From NCBI GenBank assembly GCA_902773065.1, contig CACYDD010000324.1:1-5690 (forward strand): a DNA stretch of 5,690 nucleotides. Reading direction: 5' to 3'. Source of the stretch: an uncultured Ruminococcus sp. (GTDB lineage: Bacteria; Bacillota; Clostridia; Oscillospirales; Acutalibacteraceae). Position numbers and translations under genes: made by a program. Each line of letters opens with the position of its first letter. Within the stretch, counting starts at the first letter, position 1. Below the pieces are notes generated by a model that was not told the origin of the DNA, searched no databases, and saw nothing but the letters and a program-made list of their open reading frames with translations. Positions 1 to 5,636 of this stretch are shown one piece after another.

Positions 1-892
1 TAAAGAAATCATCAGGGACTGGTATAACGGTTATCGTTTTGGCAGTAAGGATATTTATTGTCCGTGGGATGTGCTGAACTATGTGTCAGATTTGCAGGGG
101 ACAGCAGGTCTTGCGCCGAAAAATTACTGGTCGAATACAAGCAGTAATGAAATTATAAGGCAGTATCTTGACAGTAATTTAAATCTGAATGCACAGATGG
201 AAGCACTTTTGCGCGGAGAATACATCACAACAGATTTAAGTGAAGATGTGACATATCGTGATCTGACTGATTCTGCGATCAATTTTTGGTCGATTCTTTA
301 TGCAACAGGATATCTTACTACTGTGCCTGATGATAAGCCTTTTGATATCACAAAAGTATATCAATCAGGTAAGCCTTTTGAGCTGCCCAGGCCAAAATTA
401 AGACTGGTCAATAATGAGATCAAAGATTTGTTTGCAAAAACGATCGCAAAGTGGTTTACCGAAACGGTCATCAAGGATAATCGCAATGCATTATTTGAAG
501 CTTTATGGAAAGGAGACGATGCCACGCTGTCCAAGATTATCAGCAGATATTTGCGCAGGACAATCAGTTATTATGATTACAGCGAAAACTTTTATCATTC
601 TTTTTTAGCAGGGCTGCTTTCTGGCATGAAAGGAATCAGCGTAGAATCTAACCGTGAATCAGGTGAAGGCAGAGCAGATATTATTATCAGAAATGAGTAC
701 AGCAGCAAAGCGGCTGTGTTAGAGCTTAAAGTTGTCAAAAGTCTTTCTGATGTTCAGGAAATGTGCGATAGAGCTTTGGAGCAGATTGATGAAAAAGGAT
801 ATGTGCGATCGTTGGTTGAAGAGGAAGGGTTCGATGTTCTGAAATACGGAATTGTATTTTTTAAGAAAAGATGTTTTATAAAAAAAGGATAA
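1..892 (+). CDS. AAA-ATPase-like / PD-(D/E)XK nuclease-like protein, C-terminal part (5' end outside the window)
   Basis: The open frame (codons from base 2) enters from the left edge. A GTG at 71 is an internal valine rather than the start, because conserved sequence lies upstream of it: WYNGYRFG at window codons 7-14, followed by YCPWDVLNYV. These are hallmarks of the AAA-ATPase_like family (Pfam PF09820), as are YWSNTS (about 42-47) and WSILYATGYLT (about 96-106). The last third is a PD-(D/E)XK nuclease-like domain (PDDEXK_9, PF08011) with GRAD (D226) and ELK (E241, K243), the expected catalytic acid and E-x-K, ending in the usual YGIVFFKKRC strand. About 296 residues are present. Family members are usually above 500, so the P-loop half is missing here only because of the window edge. 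The biochemical role of the family is unknown; a nucleotide-dependent nuclease is inferred from the folds. It is transcribed toward nifU and ends at its own terminator. Family assignment is confident; function is not. Confidence 0.88.
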   Translation, partial: KEIIRDWYNGYRFGSKDIYCPWDVLNYVSDLQGTAGLAPKNYWSNTSSNEIIRQYLDSNLNLNAQMEALLRGEYITTDLSEDVTYRDLTDSAINFWSILYATGYLTTVPDDKPFDITKVYQSGKPFELPRPKLRLVNNEIKDLFAKTIAKWFTETVIKDNRNALFEALWKGDDATLSKIISRYLRRTISYYDYSENFYHSFLAGLLSGMKGISVESNRESGEGRADIIIRNEYSSKAAVLELKVVKSLSDVQEMCDRALEQIDEKGYVRSLVEEEGFDVLKYGIVFFKKRCFIKKG

Positions 893-899
893 AAATATG

Positions 900-944
900 A
901 TTCTGTCTGTTTGGAAATATCAATTCCGGACAGACAGAATTTTT
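900..944 (+). terminator. Rho-independent terminator of the AAA/PD-(D/E)XK gene
   Basis: The hairpin starts 8 bases after the stop codon. The outer arms ATTCTGTCTGT (900-910) and ACAGACAGAAT (930-940) pair perfectly. The stem continues inward through two G-U, two G-C and two A-T pairs, giving 17 bp closed by a 7-nt loop (917-923). A short T run follows (940-944). The hairpin alone would also form on the minus strand, but there the downstream run is weaker. Confidence 0.85.
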
Positions 945-990
945 ATGATATAGGAAAAAGTATCATTTTAGCAAGATTTAATTCAATAAA

Positions 991-1022
991 ATAAAAAACA
1001 GCTGTCATTGCAACAGCTGTTT
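991..1022 (-). terminator. Rho-independent terminator of the nifS-nifU operon
   Basis: Read on the minus strand, the hairpin starts 6 bases after the nifU stop. AAACAGCTGT (complement of 1013-1022) pairs with ACAGCTGTTT (complement of 996-1005) around a 7-nt loop, for a 10-bp stem. A run of T residues follows (complement of 993-998) and then more T-rich sequence. With the hairpin at 900-944 it isolates two convergent transcripts within about 135 bp. Confidence 0.85.
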
Positions 1023-1028
1023 CCTTGA

Positions 1029-1463
1029 TCAATTTTCTTCAAAGTGACATTCGATCGGTTCGGGAATTTCGCCGACAACATCTTTCGGATCGATTCCTTT
1101 TCTTTCATAGTAATCGCTTACGGCTGCTTTGATTGCCTGTTCTGCGAGTACCGAGCAATGTACTTTTACCGGCGGAAGTCCGTCAAGAGCTTCCATAACG
1201 GCTTTGTTGGTCAGCTGGAGAGCCTCTTCAATCGTGTGACCCTTTACAAGCTCTGTAGCCATTGAGCTTGTAGCGATCGCTGCACCGCAGCCGAAGGTCT
1301 TGAAGCTGACATCGGTAATGACATCGTCATCAACCTTAATGTACATTTTCATGATATCGCCGCATTTGGGATTACCAACCTCACCGACACCGTCTGCATT
1401 TTCCATTTCACCGACATTTCTCGGATTTGCGAAATGATCCATTACCTTTTCACTGTATGCCAT
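1029..1463 (-). CDS. nifU: Iron-sulfur cluster assembly scaffold NifU/IscU (Clostridium type)
   Basis: Scaffold on which nascent Fe-S clusters are built in the cytoplasm from iron and the sulfur delivered by NifS, then passed to apoproteins. The 144-residue protein is a full-length NifU_N domain (PF01592) without the C-terminal Nfu domain of nitrogen-fixation NifU, as in the short Clostridium-type and IscU forms. The three cluster-binding cysteines are present: C34 in GNPKCGD (with D36, the conserved acid that makes clusters labile), C59 in FGCGAAIATSS and C103 in VHCSVLAEQAI. The LPPVK segment (96-100), which in E. coli IscU is the HscA chaperone recognition motif, sits directly before C103. 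I chose ATG at 1463 over an in-frame GTG three codons upstream because AAGGG lies 8 nt before the ATG and would overlap the GTG. It is second in an operon with nifS, 35 bp downstream of it. C139 near the end is an extra cysteine. Confidence 0.96.
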   Translation of the reverse strand: MAYSEKVMDHFANPRNVGEMENADGVGEVGNPKCGDIMKMYIKVDDDVITDVSFKTFGCGAAIATSSMATELVKGHTIEEALQLTNKAVMEALDGLPPVKVHCSVLAEQAIKAAVSDYYERKGIDPKDVVGEIPEPIECHFEEN

Positions 1464-1471
1464 AATTATCA

Positions 1472-1476
1472 CCCTT
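1472..1476 (-). promoter_or_regulatory. Ribosome binding site of nifU
   Basis: AAGGG on the minus strand lies 8 nt before ATG 1463-1461. It decides the start: the upstream GTG (1472-1470) overlaps this site and so cannot use it. Confidence 0.75.
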
Positions 1477-1498
1477 AGTTTTCATATTATATCAATTA

Positions 1499-2680
1499 TT
1501 ATTTATTTTCGCTGACGATCTTCTCCCAGAGCGGAGACATTGATCTGAGTTTTTCAACGATGGGGGGGAGTACTTCAAGGATATAGTCGATATCCTCTTC
1601 TGTATTTTCCGTGCTGAAAGTCAGTCTTAACGAACCATGCGCAATTTCATGCGGCAGACCGATAGACAGAAGAACATGGCTCGGGTCAAGAGAACCTGAT
1701 GTGCAGGCAGAACCTGACGAAGAAGAAATACCTTTCAGATCAAGACTCAGCAGCAAAGATTCACCCTCAATACCCTCAAAGCACATATTGACATTGCCCG
1801 GGAGTCTGCTTTTTCTGTCGCCATTAACTCTTGAACGGTCGATTTTCAGAAGGTTGTCAATCAGTCTGTCACGCATTTTTTCAAGGCGTTTGTTTCGCTC
1901 TTCCATTACCTCAGCGGATTCTTTCAGAGCCTCTGCCATTCCTACAAGACCGGCAGTATTTTCTGTACCTGCTCTGAAACCTCTTTCCTGCGCGCCGCCG
2001 TGAACGAGGTTAGGGAGACGTATCCCTTTGCGTACATAAAGTGCACCAACACCTTTCGGACCGTGGAATTTATGACTTGACATGGAAAGCATATCCACAC
2101 CGAGATCTTTAATATCAACAGAAACCGTTCCCACAGCCTGAACAGCATCCGTATGGAAAAGGATTCCATGCTTTTTGGCAATCGACGCCAGCTCCTTGAT
2201 CGGCTGAATCGTGCCGATTTCGTTATTGGCAAACATGATCGTGATCAAAGCAGTATCCTCTCTGATTGCTGCTTCCAGTTCTTCGGGACGAACCAGACCA
2301 TCCTCATGTACATCAAGAAGTGTCACTTCATAGCCGTGCTTTTCAAGATATTCCAGCGTATGAAGTACTGCATGATGTTCAAATTTAGATGAAATAATAT
2401 GCTTTTTGCCTTTTTTTGCTCCCAGCTCAGCAGCACCCTTGATTGCCCAGTTGTCGGCCTCACTGCCGCCCGAAAGGAAGTAAATTTCGCTTGGCTGCAC
2501 ATTCAGAACTTCCGCAACTGTTTCTCTTGCGGCATCAACGCCTTTTTTTGCTTTGCCGCCTTCGCTGTAAAGACTTGAAGCGTTGCCGAATACTTCTGTC
2601 AGATACGGCTTCATTGCTTCAAACGCTCTTTCGCTAAGCTTTGTTGTAGCGGCATTATCCGCATAAACCTTTTTTATCAT
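1499..2680 (-). CDS. nifS: Cysteine desulfurase NifS/IscS
   Basis: PLP-dependent cytosolic enzyme that converts L-cysteine to L-alanine and carries the sulfur as a cysteine persulfide, handed to NifU for Fe-S cluster building (and possibly to thiolation pathways). It is a 393-residue class V aminotransferase-fold protein of normal family length. Visible motifs: the N-terminal YADNAATTKLS; H102 in EHHAVLHT, which stacks on PLP; D178 and Q181 in HTDAVQAVG; the Schiff-base lysine K204 in SSHKFHGPKG; RAGTEN (R236); and the catalytic C326 on the mobile loop GSACTSGSLDPSHVL. The frame stays open 32 codons further upstream to an ATG at 2776. That ATG has no ribosome site and lies upstream of the likely -10, and the family homology starts at MIKKVYADNAAT. 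ATG 2680 has GAGGG 8 nt before it, so I start there. It is first gene of the nifS-nifU operon and lies downstream of rnhA on the same strand. A C7 run (complement of 1562-1568) lies near the 3' end and encodes part of LPP. Confidence 0.96.
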   Translation of the reverse strand: MIKKVYADNAATTKLSERAFEAMKPYLTEVFGNASSLYSEGGKAKKGVDAARETVAEVLNVQPSEIYFLSGGSEADNWAIKGAAELGAKKGKKHIISSKFEHHAVLHTLEYLEKHGYEVTLLDVHEDGLVRPEELEAAIREDTALITIMFANNEIGTIQPIKELASIAKKHGILFHTDAVQAVGTVSVDIKDLGVDMLSMSSHKFHGPKGVGALYVRKGIRLPNLVHGGAQERGFRAGTENTAGLVGMAEALKESAEVMEERNKRLEKMRDRLIDNLLKIDRSRVNGDRKSRLPGNVNMCFEGIEGESLLLSLDLKGISSSSGSACTSGSLDPSHVLLSIGLPHEIAHGSLRLTFSTENTEEDIDYILEVLPPIVEKLRSMSPLWEKIVSENK

Positions 2681-2688
2681 TGAAATAA

Positions 2689-2693
2689 CCCTC
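2689..2693 (-). promoter_or_regulatory. Ribosome binding site of nifS
   Basis: GAGGG on the minus strand lies 8 nt before ATG 2680. It supports the 393-residue start over the in-frame upstream ATG at 2776, which has no such site. Confidence 0.75.
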
Positions 2694-2760
2694 GATTCTG
2701 AAATAAAATAAGGGAGAATAAGTAAATTTGTATAATATGCTTGATTTTCCCAACGTATAT

Positions 2761-2789
2761 ATGATACATCATTCATTTTAAGAAATCAA
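2761..2789 (-). promoter_or_regulatory. Candidate sigma-A promoter of nifS-nifU
   Basis: Minus strand: TTGATT (2789-2784), a 17-bp spacer, then TATCAT (2766-2761), a 5/6 match to TATAAT. Transcription would start near 2754 and leave a leader of roughly 75 nt. The two other hexamer pairs I considered in this 254-bp spacer are weaker in spacing or sequence. The spacer between rnhA and nifS (2681-2934) also holds the dyad at 2805-2823 and an AU-rich, weak hairpin (2844-2850 with 2860-2866) followed by a distant T-rich run. That hairpin is a doubtful rnhA terminator, so read-through from rnhA into nifS is possible. Confidence 0.5.
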
Positions 2790-2804
2790 TAGTTTTCGGG
2801 GAAT

Positions 2805-2823
2805 TCATACTAAAATAGTATGA
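2805..2823. promoter_or_regulatory. Candidate IscR/Rrf2-type operator upstream of nifS
   Basis: A perfect inverted repeat, TCATACTA-AAA-TAGTATGA, lies in the spacer ahead of nifS. Its inner 11 bases ACTAAAATAGT fit the ACTRWWWYAGT core of the E. coli IscR type-1 site (GACTRWWWYAGTC), and TAT is present at the right outer edge, but the flanking G/C and the left outer bases differ. The arms are too weak and no T run follows, so it is not a terminator. It is centred about 60 bp upstream of the start site predicted from the TTGATT/TATCAT promoter. That placement would suit an activator, or a different promoter. Binding by an Rrf2 protein is an inference from core similarity and gene context; no such regulator is encoded in the window. 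Confidence 0.45.
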
Positions 2824-2911
2824 TATATAAAAAATAAATTTTCAATTTGTTAATTTTACACAAATTATCGGTGTAGATTAGTACATATTTGTATTGACTT
2901 CAAAGAACATT

Positions 2912-2939
2912 ACTCCACACTCCATACTCCAAACTCATT
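2912..2939. repeat. Heptanucleotide tandem repeat across the rnhA stop codon
   Basis: Four consecutive 7-mers on the plus strand, ACTCCAC ACTCCAT ACTCCAA ACTCATT, share ACTC; the first three share ACTCCA. The array ends inside the last codons of rnhA, so the rnhA stop (TGA, complement of 2935-2937) is formed within the fourth unit. In the transcript this gives repeated GGAGU motifs just after the stop. Confidence 0.7.
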
Positions 2940-3372
2940 TGTACTTTTCTGCGGCGGCAACGGCAAGACGGTCGCAGCGTTCGTTTTCAGGATGACCATT
3001 GTGACCACGTACCCAGATGATTTCAACATCATGTATTTTTAAAAGCCTAAGGAGTTCTTCCCAGAGTTCGGGATTTTTAGCCTTGGTTTTGTCGGATTTG
3101 ATCCAGTTGTTTTTCTGCCATTTTGCCGCCCAGCCTTTGTTGATGCCATTGCACACATACTGTGAGTCGCTTGTCAGTGTTACCTTGCAGGGCTCTTTGA
3201 GTGCTTTCAAACCTTCGATCACTGCCATCATTTCCATACGGTTGTTGGTTGTCATGGCTTCTCCTCCCGAAAGCTCTTTTTCATGGCCGTTAAAACGCAA
3301 AATCGTTCCCCAGCCGCCCGGTCCGGGATTGCCTTTACAGGCACCGTCAGTAAAAATTTCAACCTTCTTCAA
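2935..3372 (-). CDS. rnhA: Ribonuclease HI
   Basis: Endonuclease that cuts the RNA strand of RNA-DNA hybrids, removing R-loops and RNA primers in the cytoplasm. The 145-residue protein is one complete RNase H domain (PF00075). The catalytic acids are all visible: D9 in FTDGACKGNPGPGG, E47 in NNRMEM, D69 in TSDSQYV and D134 in ERCDRLA, with the flexible-loop histidine H124 in VRGHNGHPEN. The stretch around 81-100 (tryptophans with many lysines) is the basic protrusion of E. coli-type RNase HI that grips the hybrid, so this is type 1 and not HII/HIII. The start codon is TTG (3372-3370). It is supported by AAAGGGG 7 nt upstream and by the family's usual N-terminus (KKVEIFTDGA), and there is no ATG nearby. 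The gene has its own promoter (3418-3446) and diverges from rnjA. nifS lies 254 bp downstream on the same strand. Confidence 0.96.
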   Translation of the reverse strand: MKKVEIFTDGACKGNPGPGGWGTILRFNGHEKELSGGEAMTTNNRMEMMAVIEGLKALKEPCKVTLTSDSQYVCNGINKGWAAKWQKNNWIKSDKTKAKNPELWEELLRLLKIHDVEIIWVRGHNGHPENERCDRLAVAAAEKYK

Positions 3373-3379
3373 TATTATA

Positions 3380-3386
3380 CCCCTTT
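3380..3386 (-). promoter_or_regulatory. Ribosome binding site fixing the TTG start of rnhA
   Basis: AAAGGGG on the minus strand lies exactly 7 nt before TTG 3372. The site is strong and well placed, so the rare start codon is credible. Confidence 0.8.
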
Positions 3387-3417
3387 CTGTGTAAAATAAT
3401 TATACAGCAATATGTTC

Positions 3418-3446
3418 ATTATACATAAAAATAACTGAACATTCAA
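3418..3446 (-). promoter_or_regulatory. Sigma-A-type promoter of rnhA
   Basis: Minus strand: TTGAAT (3446-3441), a 17-bp spacer and a perfect TATAAT (3423-3418). Transcription is expected near 3411, giving a leader of about 40 nt. A second TATAAT at 3404-3399 lacks a -35 partner. The perfect dyad ATGTTCA (3412-3418) / TGAACAT (3436-3442) overlaps the edges of both hexamers and could be an operator. Confidence 0.7.
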
Positions 3447-3509
3447 TATCATAATCATAATAATTTTAATTCTTTGCATAAACATACAAGGAATATCATT
3501 TAAATACTA

Positions 3510-3538
3510 TTGACATAATGATTCAGTAAGAGTAAAAT
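3510..3538 (+). promoter_or_regulatory. Sigma-A-type promoter of rnjA
   Basis: A consensus TTGACA (3510-3515), a 17-bp spacer and TAAAAT (3533-3538, 5/6 of TATAAT). The start site should be near 3545, leaving a leader of about 80 nt before the GTG. A 12-bp perfect palindrome, AACTATATAGTT (3540-3551), sits at the predicted start site. The promoter faces away from that of rnhA within the 253-bp divergent spacer. Confidence 0.75.
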
Positions 3539-3613
3539 AAACTATATAGTTGTGTTCGGAAATTATGAATATGGAATGTTGGTAAAATTACATAATTAAA
3601 AATTTAAAGTAAC

Positions 3614-3619
3614 GGAGGT
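3614..3619 (+). promoter_or_regulatory. Ribosome binding site fixing the GTG start of rnjA
   Basis: GGAGGT lies 6 nt before GTG 3626. A near-perfect Shine-Dalgarno sequence here shows that the long N-terminal extension of the RNase J is translated, and that translation does not start at the catalytic domain. Confidence 0.85.
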
Positions 3620-3625
3620 AATTAA

Positions 3626-5593
3626 GTGATATCGGATTTTAACAAAAAAAACAATCAGAAACGAAAGGGGCAGAATATCAGAAAGGTAAGGTACGGGAAG
3701 CCTACCCAGTCAAAAAGAAAGCGGCCTTCACCGCTTGAAACGGCAAAATTGTTTGATAGGATATCGGCACCCCAGAAGCTCTCGGATCAGCAGCTCGGAA
3801 GCGGAGAAATGATTTCGGCTGACAGTCTGGTAAATGGTTCGGCGCGTTCGTTTTCAAAAAATGAAAACGATTATTCTTCCAGTTATACAAGAAGAAGTGA
3901 TTATCAGCCGAAAAAATCAAATTATCAGAAAAGTGAATCAACAGTAAAGATCACATTTCTTGGAGGACTGAACGAGATCGGTAAGAACATCACACTGTTT
4001 GAATGTGATGATGATATGTTCCTGCTTGACTGCGGCATGGCCTTTCCGGACGGTGATATGCTCGGAGTCGATCTGGTGATCCCTGATTTTACCTATCTTG
4101 AAAGAAACAAGGATAAGATCAAGGGCGTTGTGCTGACCCATGGTCATGAGGATCATATCGGTGCAATACCTTATCTCCTCAAAAAAATGAATATTCCGAT
4201 CTACGGAACGGCACTGACATTGGGTCTTGTGGAAAGTAAACTGAAAGAACACAATCTTCGCAGCAAGGCAAAGCTGAATGTGGTGAAGGCAGGTCAGCGG
4301 ATCAAACTCGGCAGAATTGCGATCGAGTTTATCCATGTCAATCATTCCATTCCTGATTCGGTCGGTCTTGCAATTCATACCAGTGCAGGTACGATCGTTC
4401 ATACCGGTGACTTCAAGATAGACTGTACACCGACAACGGGCGGTATGATCGATCTTTCGAGATTTGCCGAGCTTGGTAAGCAGGGCGTGCTTGCATTGAT
4501 GGCGGATTCTACCAATGCTGAACGTCCCGGCTATACCATGACGGAACAGAAAATTGGACACACATTTGATATGCTGTTTAAAGAAGCAGAAAACAGCAGA
4601 ATTATCATTGCAACATTTGCTTCTAATCTCGGAAGAATCCAGCAGATTTTGAACTGTGCGCAGAAATACGGCCGAAAGGTTGCTTTTTCGGGACGTTCGA
4701 TGATCAACAATATGACGATTGCTTCTGAACTTGGCTATGTAGATGTGCCTGACGGTCTTGTCATTGATATTGATATGCTCGGACAGTATACGAAGGATCA
4801 GGTAGTCCTGATCACAACGGGAAGTCAGGGAGAGCCGATGTCGGCACTTTCCAGAATGGCTTATTCCGATCACAGAAAAGTTGAGGTCGGACCGGAGGAC
4901 TATATCATCATCTCGGCAAATCCGATACCCGGAAATGAAAAAATGGTCAGTACGGTAGTCAATGAGCTGATGAAGCATGGCTGTAAGATCGCTTCGGAGT
5001 CGATGTATGAAGTACACGTTTCAGGTCATGCTTGTCAGGAGGAACTGAAAATTATTCAGGGACTGACAAAGCCGAAATATTTTATTCCCGTACACGGTGA
5101 GCAGAAGCATCTGGTGAAACACGCAAATCTTGCAATGGATATGGGGATGCCGAGACAGAATATTTTTATCGGTGATATCGGTAATGTGATCGAGCTGAGC
5201 AGAAATTCCATGAAGCAGCTCCCGAGTGTGCCTGCCGGAAAAGTGCTTGTTGACGGACTGGGCGTAGGTGATGTGGGAAGTATTGTACTTCGTGACAGAA
5301 AGCATCTCGGTCAGGATGGTCTGATCGTTGTTGTGGTCACGCTTGACAGTGCAACAGGTCAGATATCGGCAGGACCCGATATTGTTTCAAGAGGCTTTGT
5401 ATATGTAAGAGAAAGCGAACCGCTTATGGAAGAAGCAAGAGAAGCAGTGGTAAGGGCACTGGATGACTGTGACCGTCAGGGAATCCATGAATGGAGCGTT
5501 ATCAAGAATAATATCAGGGACGAGCTTTCAAGGGTACTTTATGACAAAACCAGAAGAAGTCCGATGATATTACCGATTATTATGGAAGTTTAA
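3626..5593 (+). CDS. rnjA: Ribonuclease J with N-terminal extension
   Basis: Zinc-dependent 5'-3' exoribonuclease and endoribonuclease of mRNA decay and rRNA/tRNA maturation in Firmicutes, acting in the cytoplasm. The 655 residues comprise a 105-residue extension (6-33 very rich in Lys/Arg, 34-105 rich in Ser, Asn, Gln and Tyr, probably disordered), then a metallo-beta-lactamase core from about 107 (VKITFLGGLNEIGKN). The metal motif HGHEDH has H172, H174, D176 and H177, followed by H240 (VNHSIPDS) and D262 (TGDFK). The beta-CASP part includes ATFASNLGRIQQ and GSQGEP; then come H468 (SGHA), H490 (PVHGE) and the C-terminal domain ending RRSPMILPIIMEV. All catalytic residues are kept, so it is J1-like and active. 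Without the extension it is about the usual 550 residues. The GTG start is fixed by GGAGGT. No start codon with a good ribosome site lies near residue 107. It has its own promoter, and the next gene follows within 45 bp without a terminator. Confidence 0.96.
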   Translation: MISDFNKKNNQKRKGQNIRKVRYGKPTQSKRKRPSPLETAKLFDRISAPQKLSDQQLGSGEMISADSLVNGSARSFSKNENDYSSSYTRRSDYQPKKSNYQKSESTVKITFLGGLNEIGKNITLFECDDDMFLLDCGMAFPDGDMLGVDLVIPDFTYLERNKDKIKGVVLTHGHEDHIGAIPYLLKKMNIPIYGTALTLGLVESKLKEHNLRSKAKLNVVKAGQRIKLGRIAIEFIHVNHSIPDSVGLAIHTSAGTIVHTGDFKIDCTPTTGGMIDLSRFAELGKQGVLALMADSTNAERPGYTMTEQKIGHTFDMLFKEAENSRIIIATFASNLGRIQQILNCAQKYGRKVAFSGRSMINNMTIASELGYVDVPDGLVIDIDMLGQYTKDQVVLITTGSQGEPMSALSRMAYSDHRKVEVGPEDYIIISANPIPGNEKMVSTVVNELMKHGCKIASESMYEVHVSGHACQEELKIIQGLTKPKYFIPVHGEQKHLVKHANLAMDMGMPRQNIFIGDIGNVIELSRNSMKQLPSVPAGKVLVDGLGVGDVGSIVLRDRKHLGQDGLIVVVVTLDSATGQISAGPDIVSRGFVYVRESEPLMEEAREAVVRALDDCDRQGIHEWSVIKNNIRDELSRVLYDKTRRSPMILPIIMEV

Positions 5594-5636
5594 ATCAGTC
5601 ATACGATATGACGTTATGGTAAAGTGGGTGTGCAGC

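Noticed and set aside
1029..2680. nifS-nifU as part of a nitrogen fixation cluster
   Set aside because: No nifHDK or other nif genes are nearby, and the scaffold is the short Clostridium/IscU form. This is general Fe-S assembly; the nif symbols follow clostridial naming.
2681..2776. In-frame 32-codon upstream extension of nifS to ATG 2776
   Set aside because: It has no ribosome site, does not resemble the NifS N-terminus, and lies upstream of the likely -10 hexamer. ATG 2680 has a good ribosome site and matches the family start.
2844..2866. AATTTGT/ACAAATT hairpin as the rnhA terminator
   Set aside because: The stem is 7 bp with one G-C pair and a 9-nt loop, and the T-rich run starts several bases after the stem. 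It is too weak to call with confidence.
2878..2910. Ten-codon minus-strand mini-ORF after the heptad repeats (ATG 2910 to TAA)
   Set aside because: GGAGT precedes it, but only about 2 bases from the ATG, which is too close. There is no sign of a leader-peptide hairpin pair, so chance is the simplest reading.
3593..3624. TAATTA...TAATTA pairing that could hide the rnjA ribosome site
   Set aside because: The pairing has only A-U pairs over six bases across a long loop, so it would not be stable enough to control translation.
3809..3811. Internal ATG (M62) of rnjA as an alternative start
   Set aside because: The GGAG before it is only about 2 bases away, while GTG 3626 has a near-perfect, well-spaced ribosome site and a consensus promoter upstream.
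3938..5017. Long minus-strand open frame opposite rnjA (359 codons)
   Set aside because: It is a shadow of the strongly conserved rnjA coding frame. Its translation is rich in Arg, Cys and His without recognisable motifs, and it has no promoter or ribosome site that I can see.
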